Shown here piece by piece: positions 1 through 5,024 of a DNA stretch of 5,150 bases. The translations under genes and the position numbers were made by a program. The first letter of the stretch is position 1. Each line of letters opens with the position of its first letter. Source of the stretch: an uncultured bacterium (GTDB lineage: Bacteria > Patescibacteriota > Patescibacteriia > UBA1558 > GWA2-36-10); assembly GCA_937912185.1 (NCBI GenBank), contig CALDOH010000150.1, forward strand, positions 1 to 5,150, given 5' to 3'. The notes beneath the pieces were generated by a model, which saw only the letters and a list, made by a program, of their open reading frames with translations, ran no database searches and was not told the origin of the DNA.

Positions 1-1462
1 TGTGCCAGTGGAACTTTTCCCCAAGATTGATATAGATTTTGTTTATATTGATGTTAAGATGCCAAATGGTACTGAGCTCAAAGAAACTGAACGAGTAGCT
101 ACTTTGGTTGAAAACAAACTTTATCAGAATGAAAACGTTAAAAATTTTGTTACTACTATTGGGCAGTCATCTAGTATTGGCTCATTTGATGCTGGTAGTA
201 GTAGTGAGCATTTGGGTAGTATTTCTGTAAATTTAAAAGATACTAAGGATAGAGATAAAAAGAGCTATGAAATTGTTGAAGATCTCAGAGCAGAACTCAA
301 AGATATTAATGATGGTGAAATTATTATCAAAGAATTAACTTCTGGACCGCCAACTGGAGCGGCGATTGAAGCACGTATCACGGGGGACAATCTATTGGTT
401 TTGGATCAAATAGCAGATCAAATAGAGGGCATCCTCAAGAACATGGAAGGTCCGATCAATATTCAAAGCAATCAGGCAATTTCTCCAGCTGATCTTACTT
501 TTACATTGGATAAAGAAGCAGTTGCTAGAGCGGGGCTTACTATTGGCGATGTTTCTAGTGTACTTAGAACTGCCATCTTTGGTGTGACAGCCACAGAGGT
601 ATCTGTTGGTGGTGAAGATATAGATGTGGTAGTCAGGCTTGATAAAAGTCAGATTTCTTCAGTTGAAGAAATCAAAAACCTATCAATTGTTAACAATTTT
701 GGTCAGGAAGTAAAATTATCTTCCTTGGCTAAATTCTCTCTAGAACCAGCCTTGTCTACTATTAGACATCGAGATTTTGTCAGAACCATTGCTGTTAGCT
801 CTGACTTAGAGCCAGGCTTTACTGCAGCAGCGGCTAGCGCTCAAGCAGAAAAGATATTGAAGGAGCAGGGTATTCCTCAAGGCTATCAAGTAAATTTTGG
901 TGGTGAGGTAGAGGATATTGAGCAATCTTTCTCAGAACTATGGGCGGCTATGATTGTAGCAGTGTTGTTGATTTTGATTATCTTAGTATTACAATTTGAT
1001 TCGTTTATTCGTCCAATTATAGTCTTGGGTACTTTGCCACTGATGCTTATCGGTGTGGTGATCGGTATGCTTATTTTCCGTTTACCCTTTAGCTTCCCAG
1101 TATTTTTGGGTTTGATATCCCTAGCTGGTATTGTGGTTAATGATGCTATTGTTTTGTTGGATAAAACCAAGCGTAACATCGAAGAAAAGAAAATGTTGGC
1201 CGCCGAAGCTATCGCTGATGCTGGAGATACTCGTCTTCAGCCAATCTTACTGACTTCTATTACGACTATCATGGGAGTGGTGCCACTAGCTATTGCCGAT
1301 GAATTTTGGATGGGACTTTCTATTTCCATTATCTTTGGTCTGAGTTTTGCTACTATTTTACAGTTATTTGTTGTCCCGATGTTGTTTTTGAAGTTTGAGG
1401 GCAAGAGGGTAAATAAAGAGCACGGAAGAAGTACTCGTCCAGAAATAAAATATTCCAAATAA
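1..1462 (+). CDS. RND-family efflux permease, C-terminal half (5' end outside window)
   Basis: This is the C-terminal half of an inner-membrane RND (AcrB/HAE1-like) proton-driven efflux pump. The first full codon is GTG at base 2, read here as an internal Val and not as a start: the text begins just after where TM7 should be, with the VELFPKID and PNGTELKET signatures of the second periplasmic porter region. About 486 residues remain of a family usually near 1000. Residues 1-310 are the periplasmic porter/docking part. Five hydrophobic segments follow (about 313-331, 337-358, 364-387, 412-432, 437-463), matching TM8-TM12. TM10 carries GIVVNDAI and TM11 RLQPILLTS. By ungapped comparison with E. 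coli AcrB from memory, R411 and T418 match the relay residues R971 and T978, while K940 is Asn (N380), as in many RND homologues. The C-terminal tail is short and charged. The transported substrate cannot be told. A periplasmic adaptor gene may lie upstream, outside the window. Confidence 0.93.
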   Translation, partial: VPVELFPKIDIDFVYIDVKMPNGTELKETERVATLVENKLYQNENVKNFVTTIGQSSSIGSFDAGSSSEHLGSISVNLKDTKDRDKKSYEIVEDLRAELKDINDGEIIIKELTSGPPTGAAIEARITGDNLLVLDQIADQIEGILKNMEGPINIQSNQAISPADLTFTLDKEAVARAGLTIGDVSSVLRTAIFGVTATEVSVGGEDIDVVVRLDKSQISSVEEIKNLSIVNNFGQEVKLSSLAKFSLEPALSTIRHRDFVRTIAVSSDLEPGFTAAAASAQAEKILKEQGIPQGYQVNFGGEVEDIEQSFSELWAAMIVAVLLILIILVLQFDSFIRPIIVLGTLPLMLIGVVIGMLIFRLPFSFPVFLGLISLAGIVVNDAIVLLDKTKRNIEEKKMLAAEAIADAGDTRLQPILLTSITTIMGVVPLAIADEFWMGLSISIIFGLSFATILQLFVVPMLFLKFEGKRVNKEHGRSTRPEIKYSK

Positions 1463-1524
1463 TACACTTGATTTATTTGAATATACCTGTTACTTTTTCG
1501 TGGTAAGGAAGTACACACCAACCA

Positions 1525-1531
1525 GGGAGGG
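1525..1531 (+). promoter_or_regulatory. Strong Shine-Dalgarno site of the small membrane peptide
   Basis: GGGAGGG lies 7 nt before the ATG at 1539, an ideal position and a near-perfect match to the 16S anti-SD. It is the only strong SD in the window; the two synthetase genes have none. It fixes the start of the small ORF and argues that the ORF is translated. Confidence 0.7.
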
Positions 1532-1538
1532 ATAGGAC

Positions 1539-1763
1539 ATGAATAGAGAGCAACTCGGAAATTTGATGGTTTTCATCATCTGTATCAGCGCTATTGTGTT
1601 GATTTTCGACATCGATGTTTTTCCTGGGGGCTCTAAGCCCTTGCCGGTGGATGTGGACCCGTTCCATAAATACCCCGTTGCTCGCATCGAGCTAACCATG
1701 GAAAAGCTAGCCCAGCTCATGGGTTGGAACGATTCTCGTTCCGCCAACCCCGTTTCTGTCTAA
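1539..1763 (+). CDS. Small single-pass membrane protein of unknown function (74 aa)
   Basis: I do not recognise this protein. It begins MNREQLGN, then has one hydrophobic stretch at about residues 9-25 (LMVFIICISAIVLIFDI), long enough for a membrane helix or an uncleaved signal anchor. A Pro/Gly-rich linker follows (about 29-45), then a soluble tail with a short amphipathic segment, IELTMEKLAQLMGW, at about 50-63. The start is supported by the GGGAGGG site 7 nt upstream, and a hairpin terminator follows 8 nt after the stop, so it looks like a complete small gene. I counted 109 G/C in 225 bases (48%), clearly above the synthetase genes, with many C-ending codons. That could mean a separate origin, high expression or RNA-level constraint. 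It sits 76 nt after the RND gene and may be read through from it. A non-coding explanation cannot be excluded without homologues. Confidence 0.6.
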   Translation: MNREQLGNLMVFIICISAIVLIFDIDVFPGGSKPLPVDVDPFHKYPVARIELTMEKLAQLMGWNDSRSANPVSV

Positions 1764-1770
1764 ACGAATT

Positions 1771-1798
1771 ACCGTCAATCGGCGGTTTTTTCTTTTTT
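1771..1798 (+). terminator. Rho-independent terminator after the small membrane peptide
   Basis: ACCGTC (1771-1776) and GGCGGT (1781-1786) pair over 6 bp with one G-U, closing the loop AATC. The run TTTTTTCTTTTTT follows directly. It ends the RND/small-peptide side and separates it from asnS. Confidence 0.8.
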
Positions 1799-1807
1799 GC
1801 TTTGAAC

Positions 1808-1836
1808 TTGTAAAATGTACTTATTTTAGGTATTAT
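1808..1836 (+). promoter_or_regulatory. Likely sigma70-type promoter for asnS
   Basis: TTGTAA (1808-1813, 4 of 6 to TTGACA) is separated by 17 nt from TATTAT (1831-1836, 5 of 6 to TATAAT). Transcription would start near 1843, giving a leader of only about 18 nt before the asnS ATG. It lies just after the upstream terminator, where a new promoter is needed. No operator or riboswitch is visible. Confidence 0.5.
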
Positions 1837-1860
1837 TAAGGTCGTATAAATTAATGAAAT

Positions 1861-3150
1861 ATGGAAAAAGTTTTTATAAAAGATTTGGAAAAATTTGTTG
1901 ATAAAGAGGTAGAAATAAGGGCTTGGGTGAGCAATTTTCGCTCTTCAGGTAAGATTTCTTTTTGGCAGCTTAGAGATGGCACGGGTTACTCCCAGGCTAT
2001 TTTGGCTCAGGCTGATTTGTCAGCCGATATGTGGGAAGAAGCTGCTAAGGTTACTATAGAGACCTCGGTCAAGGTAATCGCAAAAGTAGCCAAGCATCCC
2101 AAAAAAGATGAGTATGAACTTCAGGTCAAAGACTTTGAGTATATTCAAATAGCTGAGGAATACCCAATTGGCAAAAAAGAACATGGTGTTGATTTTTTGT
2201 TAGACAATCGTCATCTTTGGCTTCGTTCTTCCAAGCAATGGGCTATTCAGAGAATCAGGAACACCTTGATCCAAGCTACCTATCAATACATGAAGGAAAA
2301 TAGTTTTATCAAGATTGATTCACCGATCTTGACACCAAATGCTTGTGAGGGTACTACTGAATTATTTGAACTAGAATATTTTGATAAAAAAGCTTATCTA
2401 TCACAGAGTGGACAGCTTTATTTAGAGGCTGCTATTTTTGCTCATGGTAGAGTTTTTGATTTTGGCCCAGTCTTTAGAGCTGAAAAATCAAAGACCAGGC
2501 GTCATTTGACTGAGTTTTGGATGATGGACGCCGAGATGGCTTTTGCTGACCTTGATGAAAATTTAAAAATACAAGAAGACTTGATTCGTTTTATGGTTTC
2601 TGCTGTGCTTGATAATAATCAAGCTGATCTTGATATTTTGGAACGGGATACCAAGCCCCTAGAAAATATCATTAAGCCTTTTCATAGAATCACTCACGCC
2701 GAAGCAGTTGCTAAACTCCAATCCATGGGCAGCAAGATAAAAGACAATGATGACCTAGGGGCGGAAGACGAGACCATGTTGACCAAGGGGTTTGATAATC
2801 CTTTGTTTGTTACTCACTATCCAGCAGAGATCAAAGCTTTTTATATGAAGCATGATGACAAGGATGATAGTAAAGCTCTATGTGCTGATCTGCTGGCACC
2901 AGAAGGCTATGGAGAGATAATTGGTGGTTCACAACGTGAGGATGATTATGATGAGCTACTCAGACGTATCAAAGAACATAAATTGCCAGTAGAAGAATTT
3001 CAATGGTATTTGGATCTTAGGAAATATGGTTCAGTTCAACACGGAGGATTTGGTTTTGGTATGGAGAGAATTGTTGCCTGGGTATCTGGTATCCAGCATG
3101 TCAGAGAAACCATTCCATTTCCACGCACGATTTATAGACTAAAGCCATAA
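1861..3150 (+). CDS. asnS: Asparaginyl-tRNA synthetase (AsnRS)
   Basis: This cytoplasmic class IIb enzyme activates asparagine with ATP and charges tRNA-Asn. It has an N-terminal OB-fold anticodon-binding domain (about residues 17-97) followed by the class II catalytic core. Motif 1 ends at the invariant Pro in IDSPIL (P155). EGTTELFE (163-170) and LSQSGQLYLEA (180-190) are the AsnRS forms; AspRS has different residues in the matching segment. Motif 2 spans about 205-225 (FRAEKSKTRRH then LTEFWMMDAE) and motif 3 is GFGMER (398-403) with the ending RETIPFPR. At 429 residues it is close to the usual bacterial length and appears complete. An in-frame TGA at 1855-1857 rules out an earlier start. 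No Shine-Dalgarno site is visible; AAGG lies about 20 nt upstream, too far. The gene is followed by the nested tRNA region and aspS with no terminator between. The archaeal-type AspRS (AspRS2) is a relative, but the motifs favour AsnRS. Confidence 0.95.
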   Translation: MEKVFIKDLEKFVDKEVEIRAWVSNFRSSGKISFWQLRDGTGYSQAILAQADLSADMWEEAAKVTIETSVKVIAKVAKHPKKDEYELQVKDFEYIQIAEEYPIGKKEHGVDFLLDNRHLWLRSSKQWAIQRIRNTLIQATYQYMKENSFIKIDSPILTPNACEGTTELFELEYFDKKAYLSQSGQLYLEAAIFAHGRVFDFGPVFRAEKSKTRRHLTEFWMMDAEMAFADLDENLKIQEDLIRFMVSAVLDNNQADLDILERDTKPLENIIKPFHRITHAEAVAKLQSMGSKIKDNDDLGAEDETMLTKGFDNPLFVTHYPAEIKAFYMKHDDKDDSKALCADLLAPEGYGEIIGGSQREDDYDELLRRIKEHKLPVEEFQWYLDLRKYGSVQHGGFGFGMERIVAWVSGIQHVRETIPFPRTIYRLKP

Positions 3151-3157
3151 TACGGTT

Positions 3158-3223
3158 TTGCGCCACCCTAGCTCAACTGGTACCTGCCCACCAAGGCCTT
3201 GCGCCGACTTAGCTCAACTGGTA
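3158..3223 (+). repeat. Direct repeat of a tRNA 5' part (3158-3182 and 3199-3223)
   Basis: The 25-nt segments 3158-3182 and 3199-3223 match at 22 positions, offset by 41 nt. They cover a 4-nt leader (TTGC), the 5' acceptor strand, positions 8-9, the 5' D-stem and the D-loop up to GGTA. The three mismatches all fall in the acceptor strand (ACCC against GACT). The shared part AGCTCAACTGGTA is exact. Confidence 0.95.
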
Positions 3224-3300
3224 GAGCGATGGTATCGTAAACCATAGGTCATCGGTTCGAGTCCGATAGTCGGCTCCAGACCTGGGTGTAGGCAGGCGGG
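3183..3300 (+). other. 118-nt insert in the outer tRNA, with complementary ends forming a stalk around the inner tRNA
   Basis: Deleting this segment restores the 40-nt identity between the outer and inner tRNA. Its ends can pair: CCTGCC (3183-3188) with GGCAGG (3291-3296), CACC (3189-3192) with GGTG (3285-3288), and AGG (3194-3196) with CCT (3281-3283). This leaves a TA bulge (3289-3290) and one A/G mismatch. The 13-bp stalk would hold the inner tRNA as a separate domain within the outer D-loop. I see no target-site duplication, no reading frame and no group I intron core. Confidence 0.6.
3203..3278 (+). tRNA. tRNA-Thr (anticodon CGT), intact
   Basis: A full 76-nt cloverleaf can be drawn by eye. 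Acceptor GCCGACT/AGTCGGC (7 of 7 pairs), TA, D-stem GCTC/GAGC (3212-3215/3224-3227), D-loop with the GG pair, anticodon stem ATGGT/ACCAT (3229-3233/3241-3245), loop ATCGTAA with anticodon CGT at 3236-3238 (reads ACG, threonine), variable loop AGGTC, T-stem ATCGG/CCGAT with canonical loop TTCGAGT, discriminator T and genome-encoded CCA (3276-3278). It has no intron. It lies between asnS and aspS without its own obvious promoter or terminator, so it is probably cut out of a longer transcript. It is nested inside an outer tRNA-like sequence. Confidence 0.97.
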
Positions 3301-3327
3301 GAGCGATGGTATCGTAAACCATAGGTC
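3224..3327 (+). repeat. Exact 27-nt direct repeat of the anticodon arm (3224-3250 and 3301-3327)
   Basis: Both copies run from the 3' D-stem strand (GAGC) through the whole anticodon arm to the end of the variable loop (AGGTC), with no mismatch. The first belongs to the intact tRNA-Thr, the second to the 3' half of the outer tRNA-like sequence. Exact identity here, next to diverged acceptor and T stems, suggests gene conversion, recent duplication or shared selection. Confidence 0.97.
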
Positions 3328-3378
3328 GTCCCGCATTGCGGGACGGGTGGCTCCATTAAATTTGTAAATAATAACAAT

Positions 3379-4794
3379 ATGCAACGTATAAAAACGACTG
3401 AAACAGTCAATAAAGTTGAAGAAACAGTCCTAATCAAGGGTTGGGTGCATGTCAGGCGCAATATGGGGAAGATTGTGTTTTTGGATGTTCGTGATCGTTG
3501 GGGAATACTACAGGTAGTAGCAGTGCCTAGTGAGCTGGATGAAATATCAGCTGCTTTGGTCAAAGATATTAGACCAGAGTTTGTGGTGGCTATCGAGGGC
3601 ATAGTCAAATCCAGAGGAGATAAACAAATAAACAAAGACTTAGCCACTGGCACAGTAGAGCTCCTAGCCAAAAAGATTGAGGTCTTGGCCGAGGCTGAAA
3701 CTCCACCTTTTGAAATAGAAAACGAAGATCGACAAGCCAATGAAGAACTGCGTCTTAAATATCGTTATTTAGATTTGCGTCATGAAAGAATGAAAAACAA
3801 TATAGTACTCAGAGATAAGGTTTTGTCTTATTTGAGAAATTGGATACAGAAGAATGATTTCATCGAAGTACAGACGCCGATATTATCAAAATCAACTCCA
3901 GAGGGCGCTCGTGATTATCTGGTACCATCTAGACTTCACCCAGGTGAATTTTTTGCTTTGCCTCAGGCACCGCAACAGTACAAACAGCTATTGATGGTAG
4001 CGGGTATAGATAGATACTTTCAAGTTGCGCCATGTTTTCGTGATGAGGATGCCAGAGCTGATCGTAGCCCAGGAGAATTTTATCAATTAGATATGGAAAT
4101 GTCTTTTGTCACTCAGGAAGATATATTGAACCTGGTAGAAGCAATGATGACACAGATGGTAAAGGAGATTTTTCCTGAAAAGAAATTGACCTTTGAGCCA
4201 TGGCCAAGACTTGACTATGAAGAAGTCATAAAGAAATATGGTAGTGATAAACCTGACTTGAGAAAAAATAAAGAAGACAAAGACGAATTGGCCTTTGCTT
4301 GGGTAGTAAACTTTCCTTTGTTTATGCCACAGACAGACGAAGATAGGTTTGTTGGTGCTGGAGATACTTGGGGGCCAGCTCATAATATGTTTACTATGCC
4401 AAAAGAGGAAGATATCCCACTTATAGATACTGATCCCGGCAAAGTTAGATCGTATCAACATGATTTGATCCTAAATGGTTTTGAAGTAGGGGGTGGAGCA
4501 GTCCGTATTCATGATATGGTTTTACAGGAAAAAATTTGGGATTTGATTGGCTTTACTGATGAGCAGAAAAAACAATTCAAACATTATTTTGAAGCTTTCA
4601 AATATGGTGTACCACCACACGGCGGTATTGCTCCTGGACTTGAGAGATTGCTCATGGTTTTATTAGGAGAAAAAAATCTCAAAGAAGTTACTGCTTTTCC
4701 TTTGACCTCTGATGGTCGTGATCCAATGATGGAGTCACCATCCCAGGTCAGCAAGGATCAACTTGATGAATTGGGTATTCAACTAAAGAAGTAG
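3379..4794 (+). CDS. aspS: Aspartyl-tRNA synthetase, bacterial type without GAD domain
   Basis: This cytoplasmic class IIb enzyme charges tRNA-Asp. The order is: OB-fold anticodon domain (about residues 17-105) with GWVHVRRNMG; hinge; catalytic core with STPEGARDYLVPSR (172-185), LPQAPQQYKQ (194-203), motif 2 at about 220-243 (FRDEDARADRSPGEFYQ then LDMEMSF), YGSDKPDLR (287-295), EVGGGAVRIHD (369-379) and motif 3 GLERLLM (420-426). These are bacterial AspRS signatures. In E. coli-type AspRS a GAD insertion of roughly 120 residues follows YGSDKPDLR. Here the chain runs directly through a short charged linker (KNKEDKDE) into FAWVVNFPLF, so the protein has 471 residues where about 590 is usual. 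The core reads cleanly, so this is an intact short form, not a frameshift. The start places GWV at residue 21, as in E. coli. No Shine-Dalgarno site is visible; the leader is AT-rich. Met29 occupies the loop position that is His in non-discriminating AspRS (recalled comparison), which fits an Asp-specific enzyme alongside AsnRS. Confidence 0.95.
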   Translation: MQRIKTTETVNKVEETVLIKGWVHVRRNMGKIVFLDVRDRWGILQVVAVPSELDEISAALVKDIRPEFVVAIEGIVKSRGDKQINKDLATGTVELLAKKIEVLAEAETPPFEIENEDRQANEELRLKYRYLDLRHERMKNNIVLRDKVLSYLRNWIQKNDFIEVQTPILSKSTPEGARDYLVPSRLHPGEFFALPQAPQQYKQLLMVAGIDRYFQVAPCFRDEDARADRSPGEFYQLDMEMSFVTQEDILNLVEAMMTQMVKEIFPEKKLTFEPWPRLDYEEVIKKYGSDKPDLRKNKEDKDELAFAWVVNFPLFMPQTDEDRFVGAGDTWGPAHNMFTMPKEEDIPLIDTDPGKVRSYQHDLILNGFEVGGGAVRIHDMVLQEKIWDLIGFTDEQKKQFKHYFEAFKYGVPPHGGIAPGLERLLMVLLGEKNLKEVTAFPLTSDGRDPMMESPSQVSKDQLDELGIQLKK

Positions 4795-4801
4795 AGGAGA
4801 C

Positions 4802-4828
4802 TTGACAAAACTTACATTTTATTATATC
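4802..4828 (+). promoter_or_regulatory. Promoter for the first putative small RNA
   Basis: A perfect TTGACA (4802-4807) lies 7 nt after the aspS stop. The -10 is less clear: TATATC (4823-4828, 15-nt spacing) or TATCTT (4825-4830, 17-nt spacing). Transcription would start near 4835-4837. Confidence 0.55.
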
Positions 4829-4835
4829 TTAGTAG

Positions 4836-4986
4836 GCGTGTTTAAGAGTCCTTCAATATATCGATGGCCGCTGCGTGTCCCCGCAGCAACCAGTCACCAG
4901 CGAGGTGTAAGTTCCGAAAGGATCCCTCGGCGAGAGGCCTTGTTTGGTGACTCGGGGGTCCCGTCCCTGTGGCGGGACCCTTTTTT
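4836..4986 (+). ncRNA. Putative structured small RNA of unknown family (about 150 nt)
   Basis: The segment has a promoter, several stable helices and a terminator, but no credible reading frame. It is also more GC-rich than the AT-rich DNA on each side. Helices seen by eye: GCTGCG/CGCAGC (4870-4875/4882-4887); AGTCACCA/TGGTGACT (4892-4899/4945-4952), a perfect 8-bp closing stem; inside it CGAGG/CCTCG (4901-4905/4925-4929) capped by TCC-GAAA-GGA (4913-4922), a GNRA tetraloop. GGCC at 4866-4869 and 4936-4939 could form a long-range contact. I checked for SRP RNA, tmRNA, RNase P, T-box and cobalamin hallmarks and found none complete. It could be a trans-acting RNA or a lineage-specific housekeeping RNA. 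The exact 5' end is uncertain. Confidence 0.55.
4956..4986 (+). terminator. Rho-independent terminator of the first small RNA
   Basis: GGGTCCCG (4956-4963) pairs perfectly with CGGGACCC (4973-4980) around the 9-nt loop TCCCTGTGG, followed by six T (4981-4986). This is a textbook strong terminator. It also keeps aspS read-through from entering the next unit. Confidence 0.9.
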
Positions 4987-4988
4987 AT

Positions 4989-5017
4989 TTGACAATATAT
5001 AAGGTATGGGGTATATA
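4989..5017 (+). promoter_or_regulatory. Promoter for the second putative small RNA or leader
   Basis: A perfect TTGACA (4989-4994) is followed after exactly 17 nt by TATATA (5012-5017), inside a run that also contains TATAAA (5016-5021). Start of transcription is expected near 5024-5028. It begins 3 nt after the T-run of the previous terminator. Confidence 0.7.
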
Positions 5018-5024
5018 TAAAGTA

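Larger units (their letters stand above)
3162..3355 (+). pseudogene. Outer tRNA-Thr(CGT)-like sequence interrupted in its D-arm by a complete tRNA gene
   Basis: The 5' part is 3162-3182 and the 3' part 3301-3355; 118 nt (3183-3300) lie between them. Joined, they make exactly 76 nt: acceptor GCCACCC/GGGTGGC (7 of 7 pairs), TA, D-stem GCTC/GAGC, D-loop with GG, anticodon arm ATGGT-ATCGTAA-ACCAT with anticodon CGT, variable loop AGGTC, T-stem GTCCC/GGGAC, then T and CCA (3353-3355). The D-arm, anticodon arm and variable loop are identical to the inner tRNA over 40 nt once joined. The acceptor and T stems differ, but every changed pair is compensated. The T-loop GCATTGC lacks the TTC signature, and pair 53-61 is C-G in place of the near-universal G-C, so normal elbow folding is unlikely. 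It could be a decayed tRNA, a tRNA mimic, a precursor whose insert is removed, or an assembly error. I label it pseudogene only because it is interrupted and lacks the T-loop. Confidence 0.75.

Noticed and set aside
3183..3300. Transposon-like insertion with target-site duplication
   Set aside because: The ends are complementary, but no duplicated target bases flank the insert and no transposase is present.
3162..3355. Group I intron or T-box leader as the explanation for the interrupted tRNA
   Set aside because: The 118-nt insert is too short for a group I intron and consists mainly of a tRNA. No GGGTGGNACCGCG T-box motif is present, and the threonine anticodon does not suit either flanking gene.
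3249..3740. Long - strand frame overlapping the tRNA region and the start of aspS
   Set aside because: It is the shadow of aspS plus tRNA sequence; the Ser/Thr-rich translation shows no family signature.
4866..4925. TGTCCCCGCAG and GTTCCGAAAGGAT resemble pieces of cobalamin riboswitches, SRP RNA or hammerhead ribozymes
   Set aside because: Only short fragments match. The cobalamin core, the SRP GGAAGGAAGCAG motif and the hammerhead CTGATGA are all missing.
4802..5002. Reading frame of 66 codons on the + strand after aspS
   Set aside because: It starts with TTG inside the promoter -35 box, has no ribosome binding site, and runs through the small-RNA helices and terminator. The peptide has no recognisable features.
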